In this document: piece after piece, positions 41,158 through 49,288 of the stretch
Layout: the number at the start of each line of letters is the position of its first letter
How positions within the stretch are numbered: the first letter of the stretch is position 1
From: Enterobacter cloacae
Lineage (GTDB): Bacteria > Pseudomonadota > Gammaproteobacteria > Enterobacterales > Enterobacteriaceae
DNA: 64,000 nt
Reading direction: 5' to 3'
NCBI RefSeq assembly: GCF_011078175.1
Contig: NZ_JAALCJ010000001.1
Location: forward strand, 496,001 to 560,000
The notes under the pieces: model-generated
The model's input: only the letters and a program-made list of their open reading frames with translations
Database searches by the model: none
Told to the model about the DNA's origin: nothing
Position numbers and translations under genes: made by a program

Positions 41158-41177
41158 AATATAGCCGGTGCTATATC
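41158..41177. promoter_or_regulatory. Putative MntR box 2 upstream of mntP
   Basis: AATATAGC-CGGT-GCTATATC is a second near-perfect MntR-like dyad, 41 bp from the first (centre to centre). A weaker third (AACATAG...CTATATA) occurs near 41246-41261 with too short a spacer. Confidence 0.6.
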
Positions 41178-41304
41178 TTCTCTGTTAATTAACTTATATT
41201 TATTAACGATATTTTCACGCATAAATCTAAATGAAAATCGTTATCAACATAGTGGCTATATAAAGCCACCTTCGTTGTTGTTTTATATTCTCAAAATATG
41301 TTAA

Positions 41305-41452
41305 GGTTGCGCCCGTCGTTGGGGAGTAGCCGATTTCCTGCCTGCGGGAAATGTACGTGTCAACATACTCGTTGAAAAACGTGGCGCGTACGGATCGTTT
41401 TCAGCACACTTAATGTGCCAAAAGCGATCAGGCGAGACCATAGATACATCAA
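41305..41452 (+). promoter_or_regulatory. yybP-ykoY manganese riboswitch, mntP leader
   Basis: The mntP 5' leader contains GGGGAGTAGCC, CAACATACTCG and a GCGAGACCA closing segment, as in the E. coli mntP yybP-ykoY element. Mn2+ binding is expected to free the ribosome-binding region and raise MntP. The exact 5' end is uncertain; the last 50 nt before the start form the expression platform. Confidence 0.75.
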
Positions 41453-41510
41453 CTGCTGTTTACTGGGGGCAGTGATGTGTCATATGGATATCCCCGGTCT
41501 GGACGCTCTT

Positions 41511-42077
41511 ATGAATATCTCCGCTACGATCCTTCTGGCTTTTGGCATGTCCATGGACGCGTTTGCCGCCTCTATCGGTAAAGGTGCCACTCTCCATAAA
41601 CCGAAATTTTCCGAAGCCCTGCGTACCGGTCTCATTTTTGGCGCTATCGAAACGCTAACGCCGCTTATCGGCTGGGGACTGGGGATGCTTGCCAGCCAGT
41701 TTGTGCTGGAGTGGAATCACTGGATTGCCTTCGTGCTGCTGGTGTTCCTTGGCGGACGTATGGTGATTGAAGGTTTTCGTGGCAACAGCGATGAAGATGA
41801 TGCGCCGCTGCAACGCCACGGCTTCTGGCTTCTGGTGACAACCGCCATCGCAACCAGCCTGGATGCAATGGCAGTGGGTGTCGGTCTGGCATTTTTGCAG
41901 GTGAATATTATCGCCACCGCGCTGGCGATTGGCTGCGCCACGCTGATCATGTCAACGCTGGGGATGATGGTGGGTCGCTTCATTGGCCCGCTGTTGGGTA
42001 AACGTGCCGAAATCCTGGGCGGTATCGTATTGATCGGTATTGGTGCCCAAATACTTTGGGCACACTTCGCGGGTTAA
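41511..42077 (+). CDS. mntP: Manganese exporter MntP
   Basis: This 188-aa inner-membrane protein exports Mn2+. About six helices and two copies of the family repeat are visible: [15 protein letters not shown] near the start and [15 protein letters not shown] in the middle, each with an Asp in the ion path. Length equals E. coli MntP from ATG 41511. A better Shine-Dalgarno (GGGGG) precedes an in-frame ATG 12 codons upstream (41475), which would give 200 aa. Control by riboswitch and MntR-like sites is indicated upstream. It overlaps the convergent rlmA end by 4 bp. Confidence 0.95.
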   Translation: MNISATILLAFGMSMDAFAASIGKGATLHKPKFSEALRTGLIFGAIETLTPLIGWGLGMLASQFVLEWNHWIAFVLLVFLGGRMVIEGFRGNSDEDDAPLQRHGFWLLVTTAIATSLDAMAVGVGLAFLQVNIIATALAIGCATLIMSTLGMMVGRFIGPLLGKRAEILGGIVLIGIGAQILWAHFAG

Positions 42078-42889
42078 CCTTCGCGCTGCCAGCAATGGAT
42101 GCTGAAATCCGTCTGGCAGCGAAATTCTGTCCGTGCTGCCAGGGTTTCCCACACTTCCGGTTTTGCCCGCCACGCAAACGGCGTCATTTGCAGTAACGCC
42201 ACCGCTTCACTTCCCTGCAACGTCATTTCATACGCTACCGACTGCGCCTGCTTTAACGCAAAGCCCGCCAGCTGCTCAGAGTGAGGTGCATGCAGGTGAA
42301 CTTCATCATAGATCAGCCCTTTTAGCTCCAGCAGATGACGCGGCCCTGGCGTGACGGTGATAACCCAGCCACCGGGCTTAACGACGCGCACCAGCTCCTC
42401 AGCCTTGCATGGTGCATAGATACGCACCACGGCGTCCATGCTCGCTTCCTCAAACGGCAGGCGGTGGCTGGAGGCCACGCAGAACGTTACCGCTGAATAG
42501 CGTTTTGCTGCCGCACGGATAGCCACTTTAGATACGTCCAGCCCGTAAGTTTCGGCACCCTTCTCAGCCGCCACGTCAGCAAACGTGGCGGTGTAGTAGC
42601 CTTCGCCGCAACCGATATCCAGCATGGCGGATGCGCCTTCTGTCAGATATTCACGGAGTAAGGCGACAACGGCATTCCTGAGCGGTTGATAGTGCCCGGC
42701 ATCGAGAAACGCCCGGCGCGCCTGCATCATCTCCGCGCTGTCACCCGGATCCCGGGAGCGCTTGTGCTGTACAGGCAGAAGATTGACATACCCCTCTTTC
42801 GCCCGGTCAAACTGATGTCCCTGTGGACAGATAAACGTTTTCTCCGCGCGCGTCAGCGGCGCGTGGCAAAGGGGACAACTGAAAGACAT
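42074..42889 (-). CDS. rlmA: 23S rRNA (guanine-745-N1)-methyltransferase RlmA
   Basis: This 271-aa SAM-dependent methyltransferase modifies G745 of 23S rRNA. The N-terminal zinc finger has Cys5, Cys8, Cys21 and His25 (CPLC...CPQGH). The Rossmann SAM motif [11 protein letters not shown] follows. Length matches E. coli RlmA (269 aa). GGAG lies 7 nt before the ATG. It is downstream of the PBP3SAL-like gene on the same strand and convergent with mntP. Confidence 0.95.
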   Translation of the reverse strand: MSFSCPLCHAPLTRAEKTFICPQGHQFDRAKEGYVNLLPVQHKRSRDPGDSAEMMQARRAFLDAGHYQPLRNAVVALLREYLTEGASAMLDIGCGEGYYTATFADVAAEKGAETYGLDVSKVAIRAAAKRYSAVTFCVASSHRLPFEEASMDAVVRIYAPCKAEELVRVVKPGGWVITVTPGPRHLLELKGLIYDEVHLHAPHSEQLAGFALKQAQSVAYEMTLQGSEAVALLQMTPFAWRAKPEVWETLAARTEFRCQTDFSIHCWQREG

Positions 42890-42928
42890 GACAGCTCCAG
42901 GGCGTAAACCAAAAGGCGAAGTGTACCG

Positions 42929-44674
42929 CTATTCGCCAGGGTTATAAACGGCTGGGTGGCGCATCACGATCAGATGGTCAGAATCTGCCGGCAGCCCGTC
43001 TGGCTTCACGTTTTCCAGGCGCAGGACGTTACCCATAATTTCGCTGAACACGGGCGCAGAAACGGCCCCGCCGTAATAGGCGCCGTTTTGCGGATCGTTG
43101 ATGACTACCACCAGCGCAAAACGGGGATCGCTGGCAGGCGCAACGCCTGCGGTATAAGCGACGTATTTATCCACATACTGCCCATGTTCATCAATTTTTT
43201 TCGCCGTCCCGGTTTTTATCGCCACGCGATAGTTACGCACCGCCGCTTTGATCCCGCCACCACCGGGTAACGCGACGCTTTCCATCATGTGTTCCACCTC
43301 GTGAACAATTTCCTCGGGCATCACCCGCTTGCCAATTACAGGCGGGTCGATGCGGGTGATGGAAAGAGGTCGTTCAATGCCATAGCTGCCGATGGTGGCA
43401 TACACATGCGCCAGCTGGAGAGGGGTTACCATCAGGCCATAACCAAAAGCAAAGGTCGCCCGGTCTAACTGACTCCAGAATTTTCGCTGGGGTAGTAAAC
43501 CTGCGCTTTCGCCTGTTAAGCCAAGCCCGGTACTCTCGCCAAAACCAAAGTTTTTATAGGTATCCAATAACCGTTGCACGGGCATCGCCAGAGAAAGACG
43601 GGATACGCCTGTGTCACTGGATTTTTGCAGGATCCCGGTCATCGTCAGCTCGGGGTAGTAGCCCACATCGCGGATACGATGGCCATCAATAGTGTAAGGA
43701 TGCGTATCTATGACGCTGTCAGGCTGAACCAGCCCCTGCTGTAGCGCCGTCATCAGCACCAGAGGCTTAACGGTAGAGCCAGGTTCAAAGGTGTCGCTGA
43801 TCGCGCGATTACGAAAATCATCCAGCGTTGCCCCTTCCCGGTTGTTGGGGTTGAAGTCGGGGAAGCTCGCCATCGCCAGAATTTCGCCCGTCTGGATATT
43901 AATCAGCACCGACGCGCCTGACTCGGCTTTGTTCCACGCCACGGCATTATCCAGCGCGTCTTCGGTAATGGTTTGCAGGCGTTCATCGATACTAAGCTGA
44001 ATATTATGTGCAGGTACGGGAGGCACCTCCGTGAGGTTCTCCACCACATGCCCGTAGCGATCTTTCCTTACCAGCCGCACGCCTGCCTTCCCGGTAAGCT
44101 GCGTGTTGAAGCTTTTCTCGACGCCCTCAATGCCCTGACCATCAATATTGGTGAAGCCAATCAGGTTCGCCGCCACGTGTCCGGCAGGATAAAAGCGGCG
44201 GGACTCATCGCGAAGATTGATACCGGGAAGACGCAGTTTATCGATCCACTTTGCCTGAGAGGGATCAACCTGACGGGCAAGATAGATAAATCGCCCGCGC
44301 GGGTTACTGTTGATTCGCGATGCGAGCGTGCTCAGAGAAAGGTGTAAGGCATTTGCCAGGGCCTGCCAGCGCGAGTCAAAACCGATCCCCCCTTTTTCCA
44401 GCACTGTTTTGGGATCGGCCCAGACGGCCTGGACGGGTACGCTCACCGCAAGGGGTCGCCCTTCACGGTCAACAATCATCCCACGCGGGGCATCTATGGC
44501 CACTTCGCGCAGGGAGCGCATATCCTCCTGCTTCACCAGATTATCCGGTTTGATAATTTGTAGCCACGCCACGCGGCCCAGCAGAAACGCAAGGCTACAA
44601 AAGATGGCGAGACACAGAAGTGCAAAACGTGCCGGAGTAAAATTTCCGGTGGTCGTTATTGTCTTTTTTTTCAC
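42929..44674 (-). CDS. PBP3SAL-like penicillin-binding protein (second FtsI)
   Basis: This 581-aa class B PBP is a peptidoglycan transpeptidase with one N-terminal transmembrane helix (about residues 13-40), a pedestal domain and a transpeptidase domain. It has the active Ser300 in STVK, KTGT at Lys487 and an SxN-type motif that reads Ser352-Ser353-Asp354. It resembles FtsI but lies between rlmA and cspC, exactly where Salmonella carries PBP3SAL (STM1836), a paralogue used at acidic pH; E. coli K-12 lacks it. The true FtsI should be in the mur cluster elsewhere. GTG at 44674 is preferred; a TTG eight codons upstream is possible. Confidence 0.9.
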   Translation of the reverse strand: MKKKTITTTGNFTPARFALLCLAIFCSLAFLLGRVAWLQIIKPDNLVKQEDMRSLREVAIDAPRGMIVDREGRPLAVSVPVQAVWADPKTVLEKGGIGFDSRWQALANALHLSLSTLASRINSNPRGRFIYLARQVDPSQAKWIDKLRLPGINLRDESRRFYPAGHVAANLIGFTNIDGQGIEGVEKSFNTQLTGKAGVRLVRKDRYGHVVENLTEVPPVPAHNIQLSIDERLQTITEDALDNAVAWNKAESGASVLINIQTGEILAMASFPDFNPNNREGATLDDFRNRAISDTFEPGSTVKPLVLMTALQQGLVQPDSVIDTHPYTIDGHRIRDVGYYPELTMTGILQKSSDTGVSRLSLAMPVQRLLDTYKNFGFGESTGLGLTGESAGLLPQRKFWSQLDRATFAFGYGLMVTPLQLAHVYATIGSYGIERPLSITRIDPPVIGKRVMPEEIVHEVEHMMESVALPGGGGIKAAVRNYRVAIKTGTAKKIDEHGQYVDKYVAYTAGVAPASDPRFALVVVINDPQNGAYYGGAVSAPVFSEIMGNVLRLENVKPDGLPADSDHLIVMRHPAVYNPGE

Positions 44675-44818
44675 CTTAACCCCAGGACTGTTAATCAACG
44701 CCCTGATTTAACGGGAAAAGTGGATAATAAGGCGGGAAAACAATGCTAATAATCTCGCGGGTTTGCAACAAGATAATAACAGAGGAGGATTACGTAATAT
44801 TTTGAAAAATAAGCGAAT

Positions 44819-44844
44819 AAAAAAGCCCCGCTTCGGCGAGGCTT
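44819..44844 (-). terminator. cspC terminator
   Basis: On the minus strand GCCTCGCCGAAGCGGGGC forms a stem-loop followed by TTTTTT. It lies 47-72 bp after the cspC stop. Confidence 0.88.
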
Positions 44845-44890
44845 ATATCTGAGATCGAAGCGCTGAGCGCTTCAGTCAGCAGTGATTCGA

Positions 44891-45100
44891 TCAGATAGCA
44901 GTTACGTTAACCGCAGCTGGGCCTTTCTGGCCATCCTGAATTTCGAACTCAACGTTCTGGCCTTCAGCCAGAGTTTTGAAGCCGTTACCCTGGATTGCAG
45001 AGAAGTGTACGAACACGTCTTTGCTGCCGTCAGCAGGAGTAATGAAACCAAAACCTTTAGACTCGTTGAACCACTTAACTTGACCTTTAATCTTTGCCAT
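44891..45100 (-). CDS. cspC: Cold-shock-like RNA chaperone CspC
   Basis: This 69-aa single cold-shock domain protein is expressed at normal temperature and binds mRNAs, stabilising rpoS mRNA and others in E. coli. RNP1 (KGFGFITP) and RNP2 (VFVHF) are intact, and the protein appears identical to E. coli CspC. ATG at 45100 is the start; a TTG two codons earlier is in frame. AAGGA precedes. It follows yobF by 25 bp, so yobF-cspC is an operon, with a strong terminator after cspC. Confidence 0.98.
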
Positions 45101-45125
45101 TTGCAAAATTCCTTAGAGTGTTTTC

Positions 45126-45257
45126 TTAGCCCGCAGGCTTTGACATAGATAAAACTGAGACATTACTGCTTGAGGCACTAATATAAGGTTCGGCAGAGAA
45201 GCGGTATTCAACGACAACGTGTTTACTCAGGACTTCTATACTGAAAATGCCACACAT
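45126..45257 (-). CDS. yobF: DUF2527 small protein YobF
   Basis: This 43-codon frame is too short for most gene finders. It translates [22 protein letters not shown]... and is clearly the YobF family (47 aa in E. coli), a heat-shock-linked small protein of unknown function co-transcribed with cspC. The last residues (SKPAG) differ from the E. coli end because of a one-base shift; the shifted frame still spells the E. coli-like LRAKKTL tail in DNA. It lies 25 bp upstream of cspC. Confidence 0.85.
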   Translation of the reverse strand: MCGIFSIEVLSKHVVVEYRFSAEPYISASSSNVSVLSMSKPAG

Positions 45258-45924
45258 AAACAGAACTGTACCTCGTTTGACCCAAAACGTGTTATCACAC
45301 ACAACGTTTAATATGGCAAGCCATTTTTAAACGTGTCTCGATCCGCCGCACAAATTCAGACATCGCTTTATGACAATCTGCACAGTTATGCGAATTGTCA
45401 AATGAAGCGCCACCTGACCTCACTGCCCGCAGGGTGCGTTGACGCGCCCTGTAATCAAAGACTTTTTAAACATAGCTCAATCATTTCAGTGCGTCCATCC
45501 CAATCCCTGATTTTCTTTAAAGGAATGACTGAGTTAGAACATTTTGTGAAAAGTTATGCTGAAAACATTGCAACGCACCGACATGTGTCAGGGAATAGAC
45601 GATGTTAATTACATTTTGCTAACTGTATTAAAATCCACCGTTTAATAAGCGTTATTCTGCACCAAAATAATGAAATTTTTATGACTCTGCATCAAAAGAA
45701 GGCAAGCAAAACGTTTCGATAAAAATAAAACACTTCAGGAAAGAAAAAGGTCACTATTTATTCGACAAAAAGGTAATTGTTAAATAAGGATAAATATTCG
45801 CCAGTTTCAGTGCAATGAAACAATAGTTAAGTGCTGCTTAATTATAAAAAGAGATGTTGCGAGAATAATTTGATAAGGGAGGGGGTTTACGCCGTACGTC
45901 AGGCCACCTCCCTTTCCGGGCAGA
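45258..45924. other. AT-rich gene-free region upstream of yobF
   Basis: This is a 667-bp AT-rich stretch between yobF and yebO. A 91-codon plus-strand frame (45333-45608) has no recognisable similarity, no good Shine-Dalgarno and an odd composition, so I do not call it. It must contain the yobF-cspC promoter; a long leader or nucleoid-protein binding is possible. I see no repeat or hairpin of note. Confidence 0.4.
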
Positions 45925-46212
45925 CTATCGTTCGGCTACCAGGCGAATGAAGTCTTCCTCGTCTTGTTGTTGAGCAACAGCGTCCTTCGGTACCGCTTTC
46001 TCCTCCGGCTCGTTGGCTTCGCAGAGACGACGCAGCAACGCAGTCTGCCGTTTCTGCTGATCGAGCAATGCTTCCAGCAGTTCAATCTGCTCGTTTGTGC
46101 GGGAGCTGGCGCGGTTAACGAAGAACCACAGCACCAGCCCAACGACCAGCACCACCAAAGACATTACCAGGGATGCAATGCTCAGCAGCCCCGAATTCAG
46201 TAACTCACCCAT
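45925..46212 (-). CDS. yebO: YebO family membrane protein
   Basis: This 95-aa protein has one N-terminal transmembrane helix (about 12-34, IASLVMSLVVLVVGLVLWFF). A predicted coiled coil follows (NEQIELLEALLDQQKRQTALLRRL), and the tail is acidic and ends RLVAER. It matches E. coli YebO. Its function is unknown. It lies 74 bp downstream of mgrB on the same strand and may share its PhoP-controlled transcript. Confidence 0.9.
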   Translation of the reverse strand: MGELLNSGLLSIASLVMSLVVLVVGLVLWFFVNRASSRTNEQIELLEALLDQQKRQTALLRRLCEANEPEEKAVPKDAVAQQQDEEDFIRLVAER

Positions 46213-46286
46213 TTCACCACCTCAGTAAAAACAGTCATTTTACCACTGCCGCCACGCAAGGACAGCACTCAGCGTAAAAATGGCCT

Positions 46287-46430
46287 TTACCAGGGGATAA
46301 ACTTATTGATTGAACAAATGCCGCTAAAGAACTGTACATCCTGATCGCACATCACATTGATAGTCTGCGTCCACAGCACCGCGCATGCTATCAACACAAT
46401 AATCAGAATTACCCAGCGTATTTTTTTCAC
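46287..46430 (-). CDS. mgrB: PhoQ feedback inhibitor MgrB
   Basis: This 47-aa inner-membrane peptide inserts in the membrane and inhibits the PhoQ sensor kinase, giving negative feedback on PhoP/PhoQ. Translation reads [16 protein letters not shown], then ...[11 protein letters not shown] and ends NKFIPW. The two periplasmic Cys needed for function (Cys28 and Cys39) are present. The start is GTG at 46430 with GGAG 4-7 nt upstream. The gene is short and often missed. In related species its inactivation causes colistin resistance; here it is intact. Confidence 0.95.
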   Translation of the reverse strand: MKKIRWVILIIVLIACAVLWTQTINVMCDQDVQFFSGICSINKFIPW

Positions 46431-46479
46431 TCCACACTCCGTCTTATGACCTGATGCAGCCAGGTTATCACGGTTATCT

Positions 46480-46496
46480 TAAACAGGGGCTAACTG
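46480..46496 (-). promoter_or_regulatory. Putative PhoP box of mgrB
   Basis: On the minus strand CAGTTA-N5-TGTTTA resembles the PhoP direct repeat (GGTTTA-N5-TGTTTA), with the downstream copy perfect and the upstream one half matched. It lies about 50 bp upstream of mgrB. mgrB is PhoP-activated in E. coli. Confidence 0.45.
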
Positions 46497-46590
46497 TACC
46501 TTCAACAGACGCTTTTCGGAATCGTGCACTTGTTTCATTGCGCAAACCCGTTACGCTTACTCCATGACAACAAAGAAAAAAGAGGCAACG

Positions 46591-46830
46591 ATGCGTTTAC
46601 TTATTCGTACAGTAATTGTACTGGCCATTGTGTGGATCGGCCTGTTATTAAGTGGGTACGGCGTATTGATGGGGAGCAAAGAAAATGCTGCGGGTCTGGG
46701 TATCCAGTGTAAATATCTTACCGCTCAAGGGGTAAGCACGGCTCAGTACATTCATTCCGACAGCGGGATCATCGGGTTAACGAACTGTCCTGTACTGCGT
46801 AAATCATCTGTTGTGGTTGATAACGGCTAA
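46591..46830 (+). CDS. yobH: YobH family protein
   Basis: This 79-aa protein has an N-terminal hydrophobic segment (residues 2-27, a signal anchor or signal peptide) and a short periplasmic part with two Cys residues (IQCKYLT and TNCPVLR) that could form a disulfide. It matches E. coli YobH. Its function is unknown. ATG at 46591 follows AAGAGGCAACG. It is divergent from mgrB and convergent with kdgR. Confidence 0.92.
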   Translation: MRLLIRTVIVLAIVWIGLLLSGYGVLMGSKENAAGLGIQCKYLTAQGVSTAQYIHSDSGIIGLTNCPVLRKSSVVVDNG

Positions 46831-46851
46831 TCCGCGCTGAATTTTACTTAC

Positions 46852-46880
46852 AAAAACGCCGCAGAAATGCGGCGTTTTTA
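46852..46880. terminator. Bidirectional terminator between yobH and kdgR
   Basis: AAAAACGCCGCA and TGCGGCGTTTTT form a perfect stem around a GAAA loop. It ends both convergent genes. Confidence 0.92.
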
Positions 46881-46893
46881 TTGAAGAGATCGA

Positions 46894-47685
46894 TCAGAAC
46901 GGATAATCGTTATAGCCCATCTGCTCTGAAATTTTGCGCGCGGCGGTATGCAGAATCGCCACATACTCATGAAGACGTTCTTCTGAGAAACGCAGCGTTG
47001 GGAATGAAATGCTCAGGCCCGCAATGACAACGCCGAAGCGGTCAAATACTGGCACACCAATGCAACGCAGCCCCTCTTCCTGCTCCTCGTTGTCTTCCCC
47101 ATAACCCTGCTCACGCACTTTGTCCAGCACGCTCAGCAGTTCATCCGTACTTGTAATCGTGCGGTCGGTGCTGCGTTTGTATTCCACACCGTCAAGGATT
47201 TGCTTCACCTCTTCGCGATCGCGCCAGGCCAGCAGTACTTTACCAATTGCGGTGCTGTAGAGCGGGTTACGTCGACCGATGCGTGAATACATGCGCAGGT
47301 TGTACATGGAGTCAATTTTGTGGATGTAAACAATGCTGTCTTCATCCAGTGCGCCGAGGTGAATTGTCTCTTTCGTCAGCCGCGAAAGTTCGCGCATCTG
47401 AATGTCTGCGCTGCGGATAAGATCCACGTTTTGCAAGGCGCGGGCGCCCAGTTCAAACAGTTTCAGGGTCAGAGAATATTTTTCTGATTCTCCTTCCTGC
47501 GCGACATAACCCAATGATTTCATCGTCTGCAAAAAGCGATAAACGGTGCTTTTCGACATCATCACACGCTGCGACAACTCTGTAATACCAATTTCACGCT
47601 CTTCTCCGAGCGCCTGCAAGATGCCAAACACCTTCAGCACGGAAGAAACAGAATCTGGCTGCTTATCCAAATCTGCGATTGCCAT
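46894..47685 (-). CDS. kdgR: Pectin/KDG catabolism repressor KdgR
   Basis: This 263-aa IclR-family repressor is released from DNA by 2-keto-3-deoxygluconate. The N-terminal winged helix (about 12-75, EIGITELSQRVMMSKSTVYRFLQTMKSLGYV) and the IclR effector domain (about 85-255) are intact. Length equals E. coli KdgR. It is divergent from the MFS gene yebQ, and an inverted repeat lies between them. In pectinolytic enterobacteria KdgR controls kdu/kdg genes; no such gene is in this window. Confidence 0.95.
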   Translation of the reverse strand: MAIADLDKQPDSVSSVLKVFGILQALGEEREIGITELSQRVMMSKSTVYRFLQTMKSLGYVAQEGESEKYSLTLKLFELGARALQNVDLIRSADIQMRELSRLTKETIHLGALDEDSIVYIHKIDSMYNLRMYSRIGRRNPLYSTAIGKVLLAWRDREEVKQILDGVEYKRSTDRTITSTDELLSVLDKVREQGYGEDNEEQEEGLRCIGVPVFDRFGVVIAGLSISFPTLRFSEERLHEYVAILHTAARKISEQMGYNDYPF

Positions 47686-47709
47686 TTATCACCTCATGGA
47701 GAGTGTTTT

Positions 47710-47733
47710 ATAAAAATCAGAACCGGTTTTTAT
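47710..47733. promoter_or_regulatory. Inverted repeat upstream of kdgR
   Basis: ATAAAAA-N10-TTTTTAT lies 25 bp upstream of kdgR in the kdgR-yebQ divergent gap. It could be an operator for KdgR autoregulation, but it does not match the published KdgR box (TGAAA/TTTCA half sites) well. Confidence 0.35.
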
Positions 47734-47863
47734 TATAAATTCGTGTGATGCGTGCTGCAATCTATCTGGGTTTACTTCGTTACAAATCTGCGACATAAAA
47801 CCGAAATAACGATGCTAAAATAGTTACCCTGAGAATAATTTCACGCTGAGCCATTCTTTTTCC

Positions 47864-49237
47864 ATGCAAAAAAACGTTTCTGATGGCCTGCCCGTACCGC
47901 AGCGGTACGGGGCAATTGCCACTATTGTCATCGGCATTTCGATGGCTGTTCTTGACGGTGCGATTGCCAATGTGGCTCTTCCTACCATTGCCAAAGACCT
48001 TAATGCTTCTCCGGCAAGTTCCATCTGGATCGTAAACGCGTACCAGATAGCAATTGTGATTTCCCTTCTGTCACTCTCTTTCCTGGGCGATATGTTTGGT
48101 TATCGCCGGGTGTACCAGTGCGGCCTGGTCGTCTTTACCCTCACCTCGCTGTTCTGTGCCCTTTCAGATTCACTGCACACCCTTACGCTGGCACGTATCG
48201 CGCAGGGCTTTGGCGGCGCGGCGCTAATGAGCGTGAACACGGCGCTGATACGGCTTATCTATCCTCACCGCCACCTGGGGCGCGGCATGGGCATTAACTC
48301 CTTTATTGTGGCCGTGTCGTCCGCTGCCGGGCCGACGATTGCCGCCGCCATTCTGTCCGTTGCCTCGTGGCAGTGGCTGTTTGCCATTAACGTGCCGCTG
48401 GGCATTGTGGCGATCTTCTTCGCCCTGCGCTATCTTCCGGAAAATGGTCCGAAAAACACCATGCCACGTTTTGACCTGCCCAGCGCCGTGATGAATGCGC
48501 TGACCTTTGGCCTGCTAATTACCGCGCTGAGCGGATTTGCGCAGGGGCAGTCTCTGTCGCTTATTGCCGCAGAAATCGTTGCCATGCTTATCATCGGTTT
48601 TTTCTTCGTACGACGTCAGCTGGCGCTGCCCGTGCCGTTACTGCCGGTGGATTTGCTGCGTATTCCGCTGTTTTCGCTATCCATTTGTACCTCCATTTGC
48701 TCATTCTGCGCTCAAATGCTGGCGCTGGTTGCGCTGCCGTTCTTTTTGCAGAGCGTAATGGGTCGTTCAGAAGTAGAAACAGGCTTGCTGCTCACGCCCT
48801 GGCCTCTGGCAACCATGGTGATGGCCCCGCTGGCCGGTTACCTTATTGAGCGCGTTCATGCCGGGCTTCTGGGGGCGATTGGGCTGGTCGTCATGGCGGT
48901 GGGACTGTTTGCACTGGCGCTCCTGCCCTCCTCGCCAGGGGATCTGGATATTATCTGGCGCATGATCCTGTGCGGGGCCGGTTTTGGACTGTTCCAGTCC
49001 CCTAATAACCACACGATCATCACCTCTGCCCCACGTCATCGCAGCGGTGGCGCCAGCGGGATGCTGGGCACGGCAAGACTGTTAGGGCAAAGCACCGGGG
49101 CCGCCATGGTGGCGTTGATGTTTAACCTTGCCGGGCAGAATGCGACACACGTTGCGCTGGTTACCGCAGGGACGCTGGCGACCCTCGCGGCTATCATCAG
49201 CGGCCTTCGCGTCACCCAGCCAAAGGTGCAGGCATAA
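47864..49237 (+). CDS. yebQ: MFS drug/metabolite transporter YebQ
   Basis: This 457-aa inner-membrane transporter has 14 predicted helices, of the DHA2 family of proton-coupled drug exporters. The family motif C-like GPTIAAAIL and motif A-like SFLGDMFGYRRVYQ are present, and the N-terminal AVLDGAIANVALPTI is characteristic. It is colinear with E. coli YebQ. Its substrate is unknown. It is divergent from kdgR, so it could be regulated by KdgR. Confidence 0.92.
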   Translation: MQKNVSDGLPVPQRYGAIATIVIGISMAVLDGAIANVALPTIAKDLNASPASSIWIVNAYQIAIVISLLSLSFLGDMFGYRRVYQCGLVVFTLTSLFCALSDSLHTLTLARIAQGFGGAALMSVNTALIRLIYPHRHLGRGMGINSFIVAVSSAAGPTIAAAILSVASWQWLFAINVPLGIVAIFFALRYLPENGPKNTMPRFDLPSAVMNALTFGLLITALSGFAQGQSLSLIAAEIVAMLIIGFFFVRRQLALPVPLLPVDLLRIPLFSLSICTSICSFCAQMLALVALPFFLQSVMGRSEVETGLLLTPWPLATMVMAPLAGYLIERVHAGLLGAIGLVVMAVGLFALALLPSSPGDLDIIWRMILCGAGFGLFQSPNNHTIITSAPRHRSGGASGMLGTARLLGQSTGAAMVALMFNLAGQNATHVALVTAGTLATLAAIISGLRVTQPKVQA

Positions 49238-49276
49238 AAAAACCGGGCGGAGAAGGCCTCCAGCCCGGTTGTTTTT
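49236..49276. terminator. Terminator between yebQ and htpX
   Basis: AACCGGGC...GCCCGGTT arms with an inner GGAG/CTCC pairing are flanked by A and T runs. It is a bidirectional terminator for the two convergent genes. Confidence 0.88.
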
Positions 49277-49288
49277 ATAGCGAGGGCG

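Noticed and set aside
41246-41261. Third MntR-like dyad before mntP
   Set aside because: Half sites AACATAG and CTATATA are separated by only three bases instead of six, so it was not called as a site.
45333-45608. 91-codon plus-strand frame in the yobF-yebO gap
   Set aside because: No similarity, no Shine-Dalgarno and unusual composition for a real protein; treated as chance in AT-rich DNA.
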